This document shows positions 1 through 11,167 of a stretch of DNA of 64,000 nt, in pieces. The stretch spans positions 62,001 to 126,000 of the forward strand of contig JAAXNY010000017.1 of the NCBI GenBank assembly GCA_013420905.1, given 5' to 3'. Source of the stretch: Collybia mongolica (lineage: Eukaryota; Basidiomycota; Agaricomycetes; Agaricales; Clitocybaceae). Both the position numbers and the translations under genes were made by a program. The notes below the pieces were generated by a model. It was given only the letters and a program-made list of their open reading frames with translations. It was not told the DNA's origin and did no database searches. Numbering within the stretch: position 1 is the stretch's first letter; every line of letters starts with the position of its first letter.

Positions 1-108
1 TGCCATATGGCTCAGGACTATATGTAGTCCGTGCCAAATATGAATACCGTACAGCCACGTGGAAATACATATCTATCTGTTGGGGCCGTGCGTGGTCCAC
101 TAGAACCG

Positions 109-236
109 CATGGTACGATTACATGTAGTTACATATTTCTATTGTAGCGGACAATGTAGCATCCGCGGACCGTACCATACACTACATTGTATATGCCCAC
201 TGGACCATATGGTACGTTACATTGTAGCTTACATAT
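109..236 (+). repeat. Imperfect ~29-bp direct repeat pair
   Basis: A block at about 109-138 (catggtacgattacatgtag...) recurs with a few changes at about 206-236 (catatggtacgttacattg...). Between them are further short ggtac and acattgta words, some inverted. No coding function is apparent. It is part of the repeat island. Confidence 0.5.
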
Positions 237-2739
237 GTGGATTTGGCCAATCTGATTCATGGGATAGTGATCATCAGAATGAGTGTAAGGGGTAGCATTG
301 CCACAAGTGTTGCCAAAGGGGGAGTGATGTGCACAGAGAGATCAACCATGTAGGGAAGGGGGCACTAGGGATACAGGCAGCTTAGTTGTACAAGAGTTAC
401 CCTGTCCTAAGTGATTGCAAAGGTGCTGACCCATAAGGGGCAACACCACCTATATAGATACATCATGGATAAACTACAGATATATCATGGAAGCCAATAT
501 GAGTCCACTAGGGCTCTGCAATGATTCGGGGGTAAACCATCAGTAGGGAGGTATGGTACTAACTGTGAAAGGGGGTAGGGGAGGTGTCACAAGGTATGTA
601 GATTATGTTGTGGCCTTGAGGCACTGGCAGCATATGGAGTTAGATATACAATGAGCAAGGAATATCTGAGCAACTAGATTGGGAATGAACTAGTGTTCCC
701 CTTACAATGAGGTGACTGTCCATGGCACTAAAAATAGGTTCATGTGCGATAAATGTATTGAAATTTGATGAATGTAATCAAAGTAACAAACAACTGTAGC
801 TCAGGGCAAAGGTTATGATCAATGGAAAGGTTTTAAATGCTGCAAAGCACTTCCAATATTGCACATCTGTAACCCATCACCATCAGTGGTGTGAGTTGGG
901 GAAGGGATTACCATTTTGGCTACAGCCTATTTGTGTTGTCAATAGATTGAAAGGTTGTAGGTGTTAATAATTCCTTCTCAAAACCACATAACAGGCATGT
1001 CTTTAAAAAAGCTTGCTAGTATTGGGTGAGGTTGATGGTACCTGGAGAATTGGGTGAAACAATATAAAGAGCTGTGAAAGGTTTTCTTATTTATCACACA
1101 GATCTAAATTTCAGGCCTATAATGCTCCAGGAGCATAGAATAGTTTGTATAAATTACATAATAGCATAACCAGGCAGTAGGTATGTTGTAATGGTTTTAA
1201 TTCAATGATAAGTCTCTTAGGGCAGCCTGCCTCTCTTGTATTTTTGCAAAAACACTATCTTGGAAATGAGGTGTCGGGCAGATGAAGAGTATGGGAAAAT
1301 TTGTTTGTGGCACTTGAATTTATCAGTGAGTTGAAGGACAAGAATAAAGCATACTGATTCCACCAGGTCAGGAGCTCATCAACCTCAAAATACTCTTCCA
1401 GATCTTCCAAAAGTTCAAGAATGCTTGGATAAAAGGTCTCAGAATTGGTGGTGGTATTGGTACAGGAAAAGACAGCTGATGAACTCAATGCAAATCAAAC
1501 CTGTATGCTTCATTGACTTTTGGAGAACAATAATAGGAATAAGGGAGATCACCTGAGTGGCAACATATGCAATTGATGCTGGTGTAGCATGAGTCATCCC
1601 ATGAATGCATGTGTTACCTGATCAAGTAGCCTTTGGCTCTTTATCCACAGAGCTTGGAAAGGTAAGCATATGTTTGTATGCCTAGTAAAATTGTTAACAA
1701 ACTATATAATATGTGACCACAACTAAAACTTAAGTAAACCAGAAGGGAGCTATGGAGGAGCCCATTCCATGGGTCATCAGGATCAAATTTATATCCAGCC
1801 TATATTAAAATGGGCCATTGGTCCCCTTGAATTAGTGTTTCACCACTTCTTAGCTTGTCTTTCATACTAGACACAAAAATTAGAGCAAAAAGAAGTGGAC
1901 AAGGAGACACATACTCTGGATCAGACCAATTAAGGCTGGTGGGATTAAGAAGAGCCCCAGTGTTCTTGTGGTTGAAGCCTCTATTGACTTTGACATTATG
2001 AGAGATTGGGGGATTCAGAGATTGGCCTTTTGGAGTGATCCAATTGAGGCTGGCACCTTTGAGGCTTTTCATGTCATTGCCTCTAGCTCCCAAAGAGCCT
2101 TTCCTTAACTATGTATATATTAGGTCAATTCACATCAGATTAATGTGCAGGCTGGCCAACTCAGCAACAATGATGATTTCATCTCCTGAGGAAGTGATAT
2201 GTTCTTCAAGTCCAGGGACTGAATTAAGCAGGGCTTCAAATAATCTGTGCTCATGATGCTCTCTGATCAATGTCAACAGACTTCCTTTCCAGCAAAATGC
2301 ATAAGCAATCTACTCAGCAGTGAGCAATGCATCAGGTATGGTCATTTGGTCCACAATACACATGATACCATTGTTGAGAAGGGCATTAATATTGCACATT
2401 GCATGTATGGTATGACCAAAATGCTGCCCATGAAGAACAAGAGGATCGGTTGAGCATCTTAAAAATGGTCAGTTGAATTTATCAAAATGGAGCCTTTGAT
2501 ACATACACTTTTTTCCTAGGGCCTAGTTCAAGTGTGTTGGTGCATTTTTGAGGAGCCTTATCTTTGCCTTGTATGGATTCAAGCATTACCAGTGTCACCT
2601 CAGTAGTTGTTATGGACTCAGAGGGGTGGACTGGAGGCCAGAAAATGATGTGGGAATGAGGAATAAATTGGCCAATCTCTTTAAAGTAATATAGGAGTGC
2701 CATAATCAGTCATTGTGGCAGCACCTGTTTGTGGCAGCT

Positions 2740-3546
2740 ACTCTTGCAATGGCACATATGAAGTGTGTGCTGCACTGTATGCCATGAATGCTGGGGCACT
2801 CGGACCAAGGCTGTGGGCCTAGGGAATAAAAGGGGAAAGTTAAAGATTGGAGAAGTATACATCCTGGAATATCCAGACAGCATTAGCTCATGGCTCAGGA
2901 CATCAACTTGAACACAAAAGAACTCACCAATTGACTCTACAAGCTCTCACACTACAATACTTTTATGAGTGTGGCAGTTATCAAGAAAATGACACTCTGA
3001 GGTCCTGGACAGGGATTCATTATGGGAACCTAATGACCAGTCATGTTAGGATGCCAATGAACACATTGGTAGATAGCTGACTCACCAGATCATTGAGGAC
3101 AAAGTCATAGAATTCTGCACCATCAATGGAACCTTCAACAACATGGATGCAATGTAACGATCTAGTGTAAGAGCTAGCAAGATGCTATAGTGTACTCCTC
3201 AATTCAGGGAGGTATGTAGCACAGGAGCTATACCACTAGGTGCTCATCCATACTTTGCACAGTAGTGTCTTGCCATCCTTACTTGACTCATTGAGAATAA
3301 TCATCTGATCTGCCCAATAATTGTCCATTACATGGTATATCCACTCAGACCTCTCTGTATCATCTCATTCAGAGGCTGCCTTTTGTAGAATTTTGTGTCA
3401 AAGCCCAAGGTCTTGCAGATTATCATGTAAAGCAGTTGTTGGGATTGCTTTGTTGTGGAAAAGGAATAGCTACTCTTGAATCTTGTTGAGATACAGAGCA
3501 GGTGTTTCATGGAGCAAGTTGAAAAGACCATCGACAGCTGCTGCAT
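2740..3546 (-). pseudogene. Degenerate Tc1/mariner-like DDE transposase
   Basis: On the minus strand, conceptual translation across stops and frame changes gives pieces typical of the fungal DDE-superfamily endonuclease (Tc1/mariner, IS630 type). In order these are a helix-turn-helix-like LHETPALYLNKIQE block followed by TTALHDNLQDLGFD (about 3,400-3,520), then ILNESSKDGKTLL (about 3,270-3,310), VVEGSIDGAEFYDFVLNDL (about 3,080-3,140), and the second catalytic region FLDNCHTHKS (about 2,960-2,990). Recognition rests on remembered family motifs. The frame is broken many times, so it cannot be active. The remaining piece down to about 2,740 is too decayed to read. No terminal inverted repeats were located. 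Confidence 0.65.
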
Positions 3547-3650
3547 TCAGTATATGTGGTTGACCTTGAAGATGTTGAGTGGACAAACACTGCTGTGTGT
3601 AATCTTCTGTATATTATAAAATACAGTTAGTGTGTGAATTTGATTGTGAC

Positions 3651-3833
3651 TAATCCTGACTAAGCGCTGACTAAGTCTGACAAAGCAGCAAAAAAGTTGT
3701 CTTATAAGTAGTGTGCTGACTAAGGATGACAAAGCAAGAAAAATTGTTAAAGTCACATGCTATGTCACCTGCACCTGCTCAAATCACCTGCTCAAATCAC
3801 CTGCTCAAACCAGCTCAAATCACCTGCCTCAAA
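3651..3833 (+). repeat. Short direct repeats: CTGACTAAG and CACCTGCTCAAAT
   Basis: Between about 3,651 and 3,730 the word CTGACTAA(G) or a close variant occurs four times. Immediately downstream, at about 3,772-3,833, a 13-bp unit CACCTGCTCAAAT occurs about three times in tandem, followed by shortened copies. Both arrays lie just upstream of the larger tandem duplication, close to the 5' end of the transposase relic on the other strand. They may be subterminal repeats of a transposon, which is not proven. Confidence 0.55.
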
Positions 3834-4440
3834 ACACAACATAACCACCACATCACATGACCTCCAAAGCGCACAAAGTCAATAAATATTAACCCATCTG
3901 TATGCACACTTTTCAGATGCTCAAACTATTTTATAAAAAATACATTCAAATGGTGCTACTGCTCATGAAATTACAGACAGACAAAAATGAAAATGACTTT
4001 TACCTGACCAATTCTGCTATAAAACCTTTAATTCACACAATATATTCCAAACAAACCCTATTTTAATTACATCATATTGCATTATATTTATAATAAAAAA
4101 ATGTTCTATCCAGGTCATGATCACATGCTAAGTCACCTGCTTTACAGCACAGGATAACCACAACTAAAGTGGACTAAAGTCAACAAATATTATCTGTTAT
4201 CCTTAACTTATTTGTGTGTATATCCTGCCTGACAAGTTTCAGATGCTCAACTAAAACAGTAAAATAGGTATTTAAATGGTGCTACTGCTTATAAAATTAC
4301 AAATCAAGAATATACAGACAAACATGGAAATGACTTTACCTAATCAATTCTGCCATCAAGCCTTTAATCAATGCAATGTATTCTGAGATTACAAATCCTG
4401 TTTTAAAACCTGATACATTATACACTAAAAAAAACTCTCT
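3751..4440 (+). repeat. Two-copy imperfect tandem repeat, unit ~330-370 bp
   Basis: Unit A (about 3,751-4,115) and unit B (about 4,120-4,440) share, in the same order, cacatgctatgtcacctg / cacatgctaagtcacctg, aagtcaataaatatta / aagtcaacaaatatta, ttcagatgctcaa, aaatggtgctactgct, and gaaaatgacttttacc / ggaaatgactttacc followed by cctttaat. The copies differ by substitutions and small indels. No reading frame spans them. They look like diverged transposon-derived non-coding repeats. Confidence 0.65.
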
Positions 4441-5814
4441 TTCCACCAAATATAATGATATAAACTCTTCCAAAATACTGGAAATAATTCATGGAAATGC
4501 TAAGGTATGCATATAACAGAATTGATGGAGCCACAGCATGTACCCCAATGAATACTTGAGCCCTATTCATGGATCATCACTACCTCTTTCTAAGCTTATA
4601 TTTAAAGCAACTGGAATCCAATGCAAATCATTAAGTGAAATAGTATAATTGATTTCAAGAACTTTGAATAGAACTGATATTTGTTAAATTAAGCCAATAT
4701 CAATCACCCTTCTATGCTGGATTATGTATGGCAACTAACAAATATGGTAGGACAATAACTACACAATGTTGGATCTGACCTTAGACTATTTGTATCCACA
4801 GTTTTGGGTTACAGTTCAACCAAGTTATGTATATATGATTGTTTATCTACAGAGGGGAAATATGGACATAAATATAGCAATAACACAAATATGGATGTGC
4901 AAGAGTAGGTTTGTAAGATCTGGAAGACAGGATAAAATAGGATATGACAATAATGCATAGGGTGGTTGACTAACTGCTGGATTGGAATAATAAAGGGCCA
5001 TATCTGGAAGCAGGACTGAGGTAATATTATGAAGATTGTAAGTACAACAAAGCCCCAACCATTTACATAGTTTTGTTTATAAAATAATATAAACCAAACA
5101 CTTACCAAATGATAAGAAGGCCATTGAGGACAAGAAGCACTCAGATAAACTTTAATGCATCAAGTAGATGGTAATGGACCATTTGCAAACAAATGATGAA
5201 GTTTGAACCAAATCTAAGAGGCCTTGGCTGGGTTGTCTTTTATATAAGTACATACCTCCTTAACAGTTGTGTTTTGACAGCCATAGTATGGTTATTCATA
5301 ACATATGCCATTTGCCAATTACAGGAAGCTATATAATATAAGTATGGATACAGCATGCTGTAGTATCACCACCCCACCACTCATGGTGACCATTTACTAC
5401 TGTTTGTTTACCAATTGTTTAGCATTTAGATAGGTGGTGAGTAAACTAAACAGAAATGGTAAACAGTAAACAAATGAAACAATTGGAGCCTTAAGAGGTA
5501 AATAGTGATTATAAATATGATATAGGCTATATGAATGAGATAGAAATAAAAATGGTAAGCTGAGAGTGTATGTTTTGTTTCCAGGCATGTGCAGTAGGGT
5601 GCAATAGGATACAATAGAGTAACTGGCTCCAAAGAAGTTTTAAGATAAAGACAAGGATTGGGGTGCAACTGAAATGCTACAATGTGGGGTTTTATAGGAT
5701 ATTGGGTTATATAATATGCTGGATACAGTATATAGATTTCTCTATGAAAGTGAAGGCACTGACTAAAATTTTGAGATGTGATGTGTGATAAAAATTCTGA
5801 AATGAAGGGGGGGA

Positions 5815-5893
5815 CTGGGGGCAGAGCCCCCAGCAAGCCAAGGATTTGTGATGAACCATGGCCCAGTGCCACAGTGCCGTGGTGTAGCCACGG
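5815..5893. other. Two perfect hairpins
   Basis: CTGGGGGCAGAGCCCCCAG (5,815-5,833) is a perfect 8-bp inverted repeat with a 3-nt loop. CCGTGGTGTAGCCACGG (about 5,877-5,893) is a 6-bp inverted repeat with a 5-nt loop. They are GC-rich in an AT-rich island and lie about 45 bp apart. A similar stem, CGTGCCGAAGGCACG, sits at about 7,391-7,405 at the island edge. They could be remnants of transposon ends; nothing in the sequence assigns a function. Confidence 0.45.
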
Positions 5894-7599
5894 GACCTAA
5901 GCTTGTCTATAACATATGGGAGAGTCAAGGTGGGAATTGTCCAAGGATGAGTCAGCATTGGTCAGCATGACTAATATTTGTCAGCTATTTGTAATCACTC
6001 TCAAAACCTTCTCTTATAGTCTGCTGCACATGACTGTACCAATCATGTGACCCAGTCAAAACATTGGTCAATTACTTCTTATTTTCAATAAATACATAGC
6101 TAACCATATAAAAACTTTTTTATGATCTGTTCAAGCTATAATGAGAACAAACTACAAGGAAGCAGTTGTTTCACCTGGAAGTACCCCTCTGTTATTGGAG
6201 TGGGTTGTAGCAGTAATTAGTATCAAACTCAAGATTTCTGTTCCTTTAGTAGTGGGTTCTGCCCCTTTGCTTTTATGGCTCCAGGAGGAGCATATAAGGT
6301 GCTCTTGCAGGTTTTCTGCCTGACCCCATACAGGTATGGATATTGATCTAGCTTGCAGACACCTGTGGGAATTAAAACAGGCCCTGGAACCCTCAAGATA
6401 GGGCTTTACTCAAAATAATGAACAATTCTACTATAATCATAACTTGGCTAATCCTTAGTCAGTCTTGAAATTTGAGGCACAAAATGATAGATTAATTTGT
6501 GGGGTTGTGGACATGGGTCAGAGGAACAATATCTGTTGGAATATCTGTGCCATAGCCTGATTACTGTAAAGTATGATACAGGTCCAGAAAAATGGTGGTT
6601 GATAGTTGTAAAGGCAGTCCTATGTCATGTTGTGTTAACCCAAAATTGGCCAGAGGAATCCAAAGTCATATTTAAGAAGTCAGGTAAATGCTGTCTACTT
6701 ACCTAGCAGAGGAATCCAAAGAGAATACTCTGAGGATCCTTTGCTAGGGGTTTCTATTCTATATACTTATTCTAGATAATAGCTATGAAGTCCCATTGTT
6801 GCCATGTGGCTCAGGGTTACAAGGTATATTATATACAAGCAAGTCACTGTGCTCTGATGGTGATGCAATGAGTAAGGCATATGAGTGGCCATAGTGGGTA
6901 TCACAATAACAGGGTGTACAGGTGCCAATAGCAAGAGGTGCTGATAGCAGAGGTGTACTGACAGCAGGGGATCTGATGAACAATGAGTGAATGTTGATAT
7001 CACAAGTTGTGACAGTGTGGGTGGAATTGGGCACCCTCCTTGCAATAGTATGGAAAGGCCACATATGATTCTACAGGCATTGGGGATCTGACCTACCTCT
7101 CTAACCCAGGTAAGTCTAATTTCAAGCACCTATGGCTTTTCATACCATGGAATTATATAAGTTTCAGCAGATTGGTAGGTAATTGCCAGGGATCACAGGT
7201 AGTTAACAGGTATACATAAATGTCACATACAAACAACCTCTGATATGTGAGCACCTCAATGTATATCCATAGATTAATAGTAGCTCATATGCATTTCCTT
7301 CAAGCATGAGCCTATCATATCAAATTAAAGTAATATATATTATTTGGATTAACAATTGTGCCAATTAGTGGGATAAAGCATTGTGTGGCACCGTGCCGAA
7401 GGCACGGGTCTTTAGCTCGTGTAACCCTCTTCCCAGCGTCGAATGCTTTTAACCGAGACATCAAAGATTACCGCCACGTCATCAATCTGCCACCCTTCGT
7501 CAACAAGCTGGAGTATACGCTACATATCAGTACTTATACGTCGAAATACCATAGTTCTAAGGTGTTGTACGTCGATTTTTTGGATTTTTCTATTTATTT

Positions 7600-8556
7600 T
7601 ATTAAAAAAAAGCGCTCAAACGCACCTTTTCCGAAACAGCTGTAAAACGGGACGAACCAGCCACGCCGCGTGGTACAGACGTCCCTGCGACCTAGGGCGT
7701 ATCGCACTCATCGTGGGTAGTGACCCCAGTGGGCAGGACATTTCAGCTGACATGCGAAACACAGCGACCACTATCATCCATTCAGTGACTGGCACGATCG
7801 TCGAGGATATCAGGAACCTTAAACGATGAGGGCGCGTCGCTGAGTTTCGAAATGAGGGTGAAGTTCTATTCGAAGACGGAATTACCGAGTTTCGATATTG
7901 ACCATTGTATCCTGGCGACGGGCTATGGGTTCTCCTTCCCATTTATCTCAGACAGCCTCATCCACTCGCACTACCCATCTCCGATCTCGCCTCTTCCGCG
8001 AGACCTATACAACTCTAGTTATCATCTCTTTCCTCTAACAAAAAATGTCTTTCCCCTTCAAACAACCTTCCCCCCCACTAGCCTCGCGTTTATGGGACTC
8101 CTAACAATGGGCTCTGCATTTCCAGTGATGGAGGCCCAAGCGCAAGCAATTGTGCAGGCGTTTGCCAACCCAGATATTCTAAACCCGATACAAGAAGCGG
8201 TGGATGTAATCTCTCACTATGAGAAGCTTCGATCACTGTCTTCCGACCCTATTTCGATTGCGAAAAGTTTGCATAAGGTTAAACCACGAGAGCAATTCGA
8301 TTATAGGGATGACTTGTATAAGTTAGCGGCTGCAAGCGGGGATGTAAACTATCAAGGAGTGCCCGAATGGCAAAAGGAAGCGTATGACAATAGGGACACC
8401 TTGAGAAAGGCATGGTTTGACCTCGTCCGCCGTGGCGAAGCCGACGCCTGGGTGCAGGGGGTGGGTGAAGGCGGGCCGCATGAATGGATAGATCTACTGA
8501 GTAGATTACAGGGGTGGGCAGAGGTGGGCATGATATCCTCTGTCCAGCAGTGTTAA
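7600..8556 (+). pseudogene. Flavin-containing monooxygenase remnant (5'-truncated, disrupted)
   Basis: The piece encodes the NADPH-binding and C-terminal part of a fungal flavin-dependent monooxygenase. A nucleotide-binding loop reads IALIVGSDPSGQDIS (about 7,697-7,745; usual form VVGxGxSGxD), followed by TIIHSVTG and DIRNLKR, then GRVAEFRNEGEVLFEDG, then the family hallmark CILATGY (about 7,905-7,925) and a long C-terminal domain ending at the TAA at 8,554-8,556. Two breaks are visible. A TGA directly follows NLKR at about 7,828, and a 1-nt frame change lies just before DIDHCILATGY at about 7,892. The FAD-binding N terminus is absent, replaced by sequence of the repeat island. No plausible intron removes both breaks. 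It is probably a relic truncated by the adjoining island; a small chance remains that an unusual gene model is missed. Confidence 0.7.
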
Positions 8557-9608
8557 AATAAAATAACGGCAATCAGGAGCACCATGAGAATGATTATTAG
8601 GATAACTATACACCATCCGCTCCCCCGTTCTTCCGACTGCCGCAAAAACTTTCGCATTTTCAGCATAGCATCATTTAGTTTTGAGTCAGTCCGATCTACC
8701 CCCTGTTCCAGATCATCCAATAATCTAGAATATACGTCAGCAGTTGAATTCAAGATGCGTTCACACGTTTGGACACTGACTCGTTATGCTCTACAATTTC
8801 CTGACCCATCAGACCAGCCTGTTGAGCAAGGTTGCTTAACGTCCCCACTATTGAGTCCATCGCTTGGTCCTGTTCCTGCATTATTAACTGTAGGCCAGGA
8901 TGGGGTGAAGTTAGAGCCTGTGTTAGTGTTGGGTACTAAAACCTAATCTCTAATCCATACCTGTTGTTCTTCCCGTGCCCATGCAGCTTGATGATCCTCT
9001 CCTCCTTCCCCGCTACGCCCTGGCTGTGGCGAGGTCAGTCCACTTCGAGACGGCGGACTTCTCACGACAGAAGATTGTATTTGCTGTGATGAAGCGGCAG
9101 AGACTTCGGCTCTCAAGTTCTAGACTTGCATGGAAGGCATGGTTAATATGGTACAGATGGAGACTATTGCGTGGTCGTGGTTACACGCACCTGGATCTCC
9201 TTCCGCACATCCCTAACGTAGCGCCTGCGCAGTTGAACTTCGGCATCATCTAACCCAAACATCCGGGCGTCCGTGGATTCGACTATTCTGTATCAACGTG
9301 AAATTCATTGCTAATGGCACAAGAAGAGAAAAGGCACACACTTTACGCTCTCTTCAAGGTCTTCTAGGTCCGTTTCGAGCGCAGCTAAGGTCGCTTTCAA
9401 CTTAACCACGAGAAAGAGGAGTAGGTGTGAATTAGGAAGAATTATCCTACTTTAAGGCTCCACATACCTCGCTCCTTGCCCATCCCAACTCCTCGCTATT
9501 GTCTTGCGCTGTGCTGCGTATTCGTACATATGATGCGTGGAGCTGCGCAGCCGTTTGAAGAGATGTTTGGATTTCTTGCTGGACAGCATGGTAAGGGTCC
9601 GTGGACAT
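8553..9608 (-). CDS. TLG1: Qc-SNARE of the syntaxin-6/Tlg1 type
   Basis: This is a tail-anchored t-SNARE of endosome-to-late-Golgi traffic, 244 aa from six exons (9608-9468, 9400-9342, 9287-9191, 9119-8961, 8887-8781, 8724-8553). All junctions are GT..AG and keep one frame. The N-terminal syntaxin-6 helical domain (about 1-100) starts MSTDPYHAVQQEIQTSL and includes LETDLEDLEES. A low-complexity linker follows (about 110-145). The SNARE motif is about 150-205, with MGQEIVEHNELLDDLEQGVD including the zero-layer glutamine region. The C terminus has a single membrane span, WCIVILIIILMVLLIAVILF, with only a residue or so facing the lumen, as expected. The start is the first ATG giving the complete N-terminal domain. 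Its stop overlaps the stop of the convergent monooxygenase remnant. The family assignment is firm; Tlg1 versus another Qc-SNARE rests on the N-terminal domain. Confidence 0.88.
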
Positions 9609-9955
9609 ATTCGGTTTATGACCTCTTGCTGGAAAGCCTTGTCGATAGGCTCGATAGTGTTTTATACGTTGTAGCCCACCAGGCCTCCAGGCTCAAATGA
9701 TGGTTTTGGACCCGACAGTTTCGCGGCAATTCACAATATGATTGGCTTTGTTGTTCTCGGAAGGTAATGTCTTCAGGAGTTATAATTAGCCGCGACCCCG
9801 ACGAGCAGCTGGCGGAAAGTTGTCAACCTCCCTACTCTCTCTGCTAAAAACACTGTCCGCCGCAACATGTTTTTCTTTGGCCCTTTCTACACTTCCACTA
9901 TTCCCTACCCACGGAATTACGCTCACACAGCACCACATTCGTTCCTTCATAAGTA

Positions 9956-11167
9956 ATGTTGCCGTTGAATCGCCTACTCTGGGCATACGCATTTGTCGCT
10001 TCTTTTCATATCAATCTCATTCGATCGTTACCCTTGCAGTCTACTCCAACACGCACAAGAACTATCAGACACCTGAAGACTCCCAGGGCACAAGACAACC
10101 TTCCGCTGATAACTCAAGCCGCATCTTGGCCCTCGAATCACGCTCCTAAGCCTACACCTGGCGACCGGGATGGACGAACGACACTTTATAAATTGCCTAT
10201 TGTCTCTGAGGTGTTCAGAAATATGGCCATAGACCAGAATCCTCCGCTAGACAACCCACTTGCGCCCCCGAGCGTCACAATGAGTTCACCTACACCGACC
10301 AAGGTAATCGATCCCACAGGCCCCCTGCAGATGATTGGCCCTGGAATCGTTGTTGTTCCTACATTAGCACCTACTACGCGCCCTGAATCTGGCCCTACCA
10401 GTGACTCTGCGTCACCTGAAACCCATCCATACCCTGTACCAACGCGCAAACTCATCATTATTGGTTCAATCATGGGCGCAATATTGGTCTCCACACTCCT
10501 TTTGTATATCCTGTTGAATCGTGGGAGTTTGGGTTCATTTCGGAAAAAGAAGTCAAAGAGACAGAGTTGGGTAACGTTCGGATCCACACCTGAGGGAGAG
10601 AGAGAGCCCAAAGAAAAGGAGAAAGAGGTAGGCTTACCAATTCCACCCTGGTTACGCCTTTCCTCGTCGTTTTCGAGCGATGGGTCGACGGTCATCCCCA
10701 AAACACCAGAAGTTCATACCACTCCTCGTACTCAATCTCGGGTCATTGACATTTCCCCTGATTTCCCTAGGAGCAAATTTTCTGTCACGTCCTCAGACTA
10801 CCCATGCTCTACTTCGTCCTCTAATCCCTCATTCGTCTCCGCTCCGAGCACCATGACACGGGATCCCACCGTCCCGCCTCCGCTTATGACACCAGCAGAG
10901 TTTTTCTGTCTCCCGTCCGTACCTGACCTTCAGAATCCCCGTCATTCCCGGATACGCAGCGAGCCTGTTTTTGGACATGTTCTCCCTACTCCAAGCCAGT
11001 CCTTGGCCACCATACGTTCCGGCGAACATCGCAGAAGCAAGTCGGTATCAGGGCTGGTTTATATAGTTCCTCCCCAAGTGTGCGAATATCCCGATCGGAA
11101 AGATAGCGGAAGTGGGTGGTCAGGAAGCCCACCCAGTGTAGCCGGGGAGGATCTACGTGCGTCTTAG
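9956..11167 (+). CDS. Single-pass membrane protein, function unknown
   Basis: This is an intronless 403-aa ORF. The N terminus (about 1-28) is hydrophobic enough to be a signal peptide or anchor. Residues about 30-160 are rich in Pro, Ser and Thr and look like an extracellular, O-glycosylated stalk. One clear transmembrane helix covers about 165-188 (LIIIGSIMGAILVSTLLLYI), followed by the basic stop-transfer stretch FRKKKSKR. The C-terminal 210 residues are Ser/Pro-rich, low-complexity and presumably cytosolic. The layout resembles basidiomycete wall-stress-sensor or mucin-like proteins, but no WSC or other named domain is visible, so no function is claimed. The ATG at 9,956 is preferred because it supplies the N-terminal hydrophobic segment. 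Confidence 0.7.
   Translation: MLPLNRLLWAYAFVASFHINLIRSLPLQSTPTRTRTIRHLKTPRAQDNLPLITQAASWPSNHAPKPTPGDRDGRTTLYKLPIVSEVFRNMAIDQNPPLDNPLAPPSVTMSSPTPTKVIDPTGPLQMIGPGIVVVPTLAPTTRPESGPTSDSASPETHPYPVPTRKLIIIGSIMGAILVSTLLLYILLNRGSLGSFRKKKSKRQSWVTFGSTPEGEREPKEKEKEVGLPIPPWLRLSSSFSSDGSTVIPKTPEVHTTPRTQSRVIDISPDFPRSKFSVTSSDYPCSTSSSNPSFVSAPSTMTRDPTVPPPLMTPAEFFCLPSVPDLQNPRHSRIRSEPVFGHVLPTPSQSLATIRSGEHRRSKSVSGLVYIVPPQVCEYPDRKDSGSGWSGSPPSVAGEDLRAS

Larger units (their letters stand above)
1..7380. repeat. AT-rich, CpG-depleted repeat island
   Basis: This stretch is AT-rich and contains very few CG dinucleotides, while TG and CA are common. No intact gene is visible; open frames are short and do not resemble proteins, apart from a transposase relic near 2.7-3.5 kb. 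Several direct repeats and hairpins lie inside it. The composition changes sharply close to 7,390, where CG-rich unique sequence begins. In fungi this pattern is expected for transposon islands that have been cytosine-methylated and have lost CpG by deamination. That cause is an inference. Confidence 0.7.

Noticed and set aside
1255..1488. Minus frame with LEDLEEYFEVDELLTWWNQ, possible hAT transposase C terminus
   Set aside because: Only a WW pair and acidic context are suggestive; the following conserved hAT blocks are absent in all frames.
10186..10701. 171-aa minus-strand frame
   Set aside because: It is the antisense shadow of the Pro/Ser-rich membrane-protein gene.
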